A stretch of DNA of 64,000 nt from Nocardia brasiliensis (GTDB lineage: Bacteria > Actinomycetota > Actinomycetes > Mycobacteriales > Mycobacteriaceae): assembly GCF_011801125.1 (NCBI RefSeq), contig NZ_CP046171.1, positions 7,750,001 through 7,814,000 of the forward strand, written 5' to 3'. Position numbers and translations under genes: made by a program. Positions 61,653 to 64,000 of the stretch are shown here, piece by piece (the stretch's first letter is position 1; each line of letters opens with the position of its first letter). The notes under the pieces are model-generated. The model had not been told where the DNA came from. It did not search any database and saw only the letters and a list, made by a program, of their open reading frames with translations.

Positions 61653-62639
61653 TCACCCGTCGTGGCCGATGATCTTCGAATGGCGCAGGGCTCGCAGCGT
61701 CGCGGAGGTCATGCGGTCGCGCAATTGCCCGACCCGCGCGCTCCACTGTCTGGTGAAACCGGGATCGTCCTCCAGACCCGCCCACAGCGGCCGCAGCCGC
61801 GCGGCGGTGTGCGCGCCCGGCATCCACAGCGGCACCAGCTGATCCAGCAACAGCGCGAGTTGCTCAAGCGCGGGCTCGGTCTCGTGGCCGGTCGGTCCAC
61901 CGCGATCGGCCACCTGACCGATGGTGGTGAGCAACCAGTCGTGCATCGCGAGATCCTCGCAGAACCGCTGTGCGACAGCGACATCCCGGGCGCTCACGGT
62001 CAGCCGTACCGAGCGCGATGTCGCTCCCGCCAGATGAAAGGCGAAGTGAGGCTGCTGATCCGGCGCCGTGGACACCTCGACCGACCACCGCAATCGGGTG
62101 GCGCCCGCGCGAAAGGGCGGCTTCTGGTCCAGGCGCGGATCGACGCCGGTGAAGGCGGACATGCGCTGGCTGATCGAGGTCAGGTCGAGTTGGTCGGCAC
62201 CGCGCGAGTGCAGGTGGCCGTCCGCGATTCGCGCCGCCGGCTCGGCGCCGAGCGCGCTCACCGCGTCGACGGTGCCCGGCCTGCTCAGGTAGTACGACCA
62301 CGGTTGGCGGTCCCGCGCCCGCGTCACCATGGTGTGCGACGAGCCCTGCAGCACCCGCCCTCCGGTTACCACCGTGCGCGAGGCGACGGTGCCTATGACG
62401 TGAATGTGCCTGCCCGACACTGGAATCAGGTCGCAGTCGACCCCTTCGAACCGATTCGGGGAGACTACAAGCGGCATCGGCCTCGCGCGTGCGGTCACCG
62501 CGATACCCCGGCGCACGGCACTCAGCAGTTCGATGCCCGCCGTCGTGTCCAGCACGGTGCGCGACGGCAGCAGACAGGTGTGGATCTCACCCAGCACGAC
62601 CAGCGGAGGGCCGTCGGAGCACGCCGGGCCCTCGCTCAC
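61653..62639 (-). CDS. SCO2521 family protein
   Basis: 328 residues from the GTG at 62639 (AGGAG 6 nt upstream); the longer frame lies inside the upstream gene. LVVLGEIHTCLLPSRTVLDTTAGIELLSAVRRGIAVTARARPMPLVVSPNRFEGVDCDLIPVSGRHIHVIGTVASRTVVTGGRVLQGSSHTMVTRARDRQPWSYYLSRPGTVDAV is the conserved half of the family named after Streptomyces SCO2521. It begins 1 nt after the stop of the SCO2522-type gene, so the two are coupled. Function unknown. Confidence 0.8.
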   Translation of the reverse strand: MSEGPACSDGPPLVVLGEIHTCLLPSRTVLDTTAGIELLSAVRRGIAVTARARPMPLVVSPNRFEGVDCDLIPVSGRHIHVIGTVASRTVVTGGRVLQGSSHTMVTRARDRQPWSYYLSRPGTVDAVSALGAEPAARIADGHLHSRGADQLDLTSISQRMSAFTGVDPRLDQKPPFRAGATRLRWSVEVSTAPDQQPHFAFHLAGATSRSVRLTVSARDVAVAQRFCEDLAMHDWLLTTIGQVADRGGPTGHETEPALEQLALLLDQLVPLWMPGAHTAARLRPLWAGLEDDPGFTRQWSARVGQLRDRMTSATLRALRHSKIIGHDG

Positions 62640-62640
62640 C

Positions 62641-63669
62641 TCACGCTCCTGTCGCGCGGGCGCGCGTGCCGACCTCGTCGACGAACAGGTGCGACAACCG
62701 GCCGGTGACCTCGCGCGGAATCGTGATCCGCTCGCCTGCGGCACGTTCGACGGCCTGCGCCAGCACCTCCTGGTCGATAACGATGTGGTCCAGGATGGTC
62801 TGCGCCGCGTGCTCGATCTTGACGTACTCGCGCGGCAGGATGGACAGCGCGCAGTATGCCTCGAACGGTGCCGCCTGCGGATTCAATTCGACCACCGAGG
62901 GTAGCTCCGACCAGCGCCGCGGCCACGGCCCGCCGTGCGACTGCGGCTCGACCACGACCTTGCCCTCGTAACGCACCATGCCCAGGCGCAGCAGTTGCCA
63001 GATCGCGGCCAGGAACGGGCACGACCACCGGGTGTGCTCCTCGCCGTCCTTGTCGATCTGGCTGTTCCACAGCTCGATGTCCAGGAAGATGGTGTGCTCG
63101 CGGGAGACGAACTCCTCGGGCCTGCGGTATTGCGCCACCTGCGTGGCCTGCCCCGAATCGTGTTCGCAGGAGCGGCGTCCGTTGCACAGCCAGCCGGATT
63201 CGACATCCGGTGGCCGCCGCCCCGTCGTCTGTTTCAACGGTTCGGCGACGACCCAGGACGCGACCATCTCGGCCAGCTCGATCTGCTGTCCGGTCATGCG
63301 GCCGTTGACATACAGCGGCGTTTCCCAGCAACCCGCTTCGCGCGCAAGGTAGTCGATGCGCAACTCGCATTCCTCGGCGATGCCGAGCACCCTGGGCAGG
63401 ATCTCGTCGGGTTTCGTGTGCGCGCCGAAATAGTCGTCGATCAGGAAACACGTACTCACGCGGGCGGATTCGCCGTATTCGGCTCTGGCGTCGGCGGTGT
63501 ACAGGTCGACCAGCCTGGCCACCTTGCGGAATTGGCTGCGAATCTTGTCCTCGCCGTTCACCAGGCTCTTCATGGCGAAGTGCCCGGTCTCGATGGACAG
63601 ATGCGCGAAGTTGACCCCGGCCACCTGGGCCTGCTCGATAGCCTCGCTGTAGACGGTGACACCGTTCAT
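62641..63669 (-). CDS. SCO2522 family protein
   Basis: 342 residues from the ATG at 63669 (GGGAGAGG about 11 nt upstream); the open frame continues upstream through a basic stretch that is unlikely to be translated. VYSEAIEQAQVAGVNFAHLSIETGHFAMKSLVNGEDKIRSQFRKVARLVDLYTADARAEYGESARVSTCFLIDDYFG and FLDIELWNSQIDKDGEEHTRWSCPFLAAIWQLLRLGM are typical of the SCO2522 family. Members sit in a conserved SCO2521-SCO2524-type cluster in actinomycetes; function unknown. Confidence 0.8.
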   Translation of the reverse strand: MNGVTVYSEAIEQAQVAGVNFAHLSIETGHFAMKSLVNGEDKIRSQFRKVARLVDLYTADARAEYGESARVSTCFLIDDYFGAHTKPDEILPRVLGIAEECELRIDYLAREAGCWETPLYVNGRMTGQQIELAEMVASWVVAEPLKQTTGRRPPDVESGWLCNGRRSCEHDSGQATQVAQYRRPEEFVSREHTIFLDIELWNSQIDKDGEEHTRWSCPFLAAIWQLLRLGMVRYEGKVVVEPQSHGGPWPRRWSELPSVVELNPQAAPFEAYCALSILPREYVKIEHAAQTILDHIVIDQEVLAQAVERAAGERITIPREVTGRLSHLFVDEVGTRARATGA

Positions 63670-63907
63670 CGTCAGTAGAACCTCTCCCAGGCCGCGTCGT
63701 CGACCTCGACCACGCCCGAGCTCAACCCGCACTCGAACATCAGCGCGGGACTTCACTGATCGAGTTCGAGCCATCCCGCCCACTCCACCGCCGAGTATCG
63801 TCTCGGTAGCAGGCCGCCGACCGCGAGCGCCATGGGTTCAGAATCTGCCGCCGTGGCTGGATTCTCATGGATCGCAGCCTTTCCCACTCGGACAACGGTG
63901 TTCGAGG

Positions 63908-64000
63908 TCAGCTGATGATCTGACCATTCTCATTGTCGAGGACTGCGCTGAAGCCGTAAACCCGGAAATCGCATCCGGCATGCGAGCGTCCGACCATGCC
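63908..64000 (-). CDS. C-terminal end of a gene upstream of the SCO2522-type gene (partial)
   Basis: A minus-strand frame open from the window edge to TGA at 63908-63910. It encodes 30 residues ending in FRVYGFSAVLDNENGQIIS, with normal codon use. It lies in the position where other members of the SCO2521-SCO2524 cluster occur, but the fragment is too short to identify. The 238 nt between it and the next gene show no other convincing frame. Confidence 0.4.
   Translation of the reverse strand, partial: GMVGRSHAGCDFRVYGFSAVLDNENGQIIS

Overview
The window is high-GC actinobacterial chromosome with frequent GTG starts. It most resembles Nocardia or a close relative in the Mycobacteriales. The main evidence is gene order. 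The run ino1 (minus) - padR (minus) / DUF5318 - ponA-type PBP - GT87 mannosyltransferase ... rpsF - ssb - rpsR - rplI - dnaB matches the Mycobacterium tuberculosis Rv0046c-Rv0058 neighbourhood. DUF3558 lipoprotein, WXG100-like, CGNR and SCO2521/SCO2522-family genes also fit. I ran no database search, so family names rest on motifs visible in the translations.

Layout. (1) 1-8.7 kb: the tail of an unknown gene, a TIGR04338-type metalloprotein and a DUF2786 protein on the minus strand, a sugar ABC importer (lipoprotein plus two permeases, no ATPase), a class A PBP, and two tandem GyrI-like effector-binding proteins. (2) 8.7-15.8 kb: the syntenic ino1-padR / DUF5318-PBP-GT87 block, with a long hairpin at its edge. 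(3) 15.8-33.4 kb: a tellurium-resistance-type (Ter) island. It holds a TerD-plus-C-terminal-domain protein, a TerD-linker-TerD protein, three AIM24-family proteins, a HAD phosphatase, a giant two-PRTase/TRSP/PELOTA fusion, an HpcH-like lyase, a coiled-coil protein, TerD, a DUF475/TerC-like membrane protein and a TerA-like protein. An epimerase flanked by MITE-like repeats and an MBL-hydrolase/MerR pair sit inside it. (4) 33.4-40 kb: a DMT exporter/CGNR regulator pair, an AfsR/SARP regulator and a second GT87 enzyme. (5) 40.1-45.6 kb: rpsF-ssb-rpsR-rplI, then dnaB carrying two inteins and preceded by a DnaA-box-rich intergenic region.

(6) 45.58-53.51 kb: an apparently complete 7.9-kb Tn7-like transposon inserted 7 nt after the dnaB stop codon. 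It has 23-bp terminal inverted repeats with internal repeats like TnsB sites. It encodes tnsA, tnsB (DD35E), tnsC and a long tniQ/tnsD with several C-terminal HTH units, all translationally coupled, and one transglutaminase-like cargo gene. Just outside its right end lies sequence resembling the leader of its own tnsA, as if a second, older element had occupied the same site. This is the most interesting part of the window: the 3' end of dnaB looks like an attachment site for a Tn7-type family.

(7) 53.7-64 kb: an ECF42-type sigma/YciI pair, a RidA/HxlR pair, a DUF3558 lipoprotein, a WXG100-like two-gene unit, a small membrane protein, a secreted GH1 glycosidase, a DUF1330 protein, the SCO2521/SCO2522-family pair, and the tail of a further minus-strand gene.
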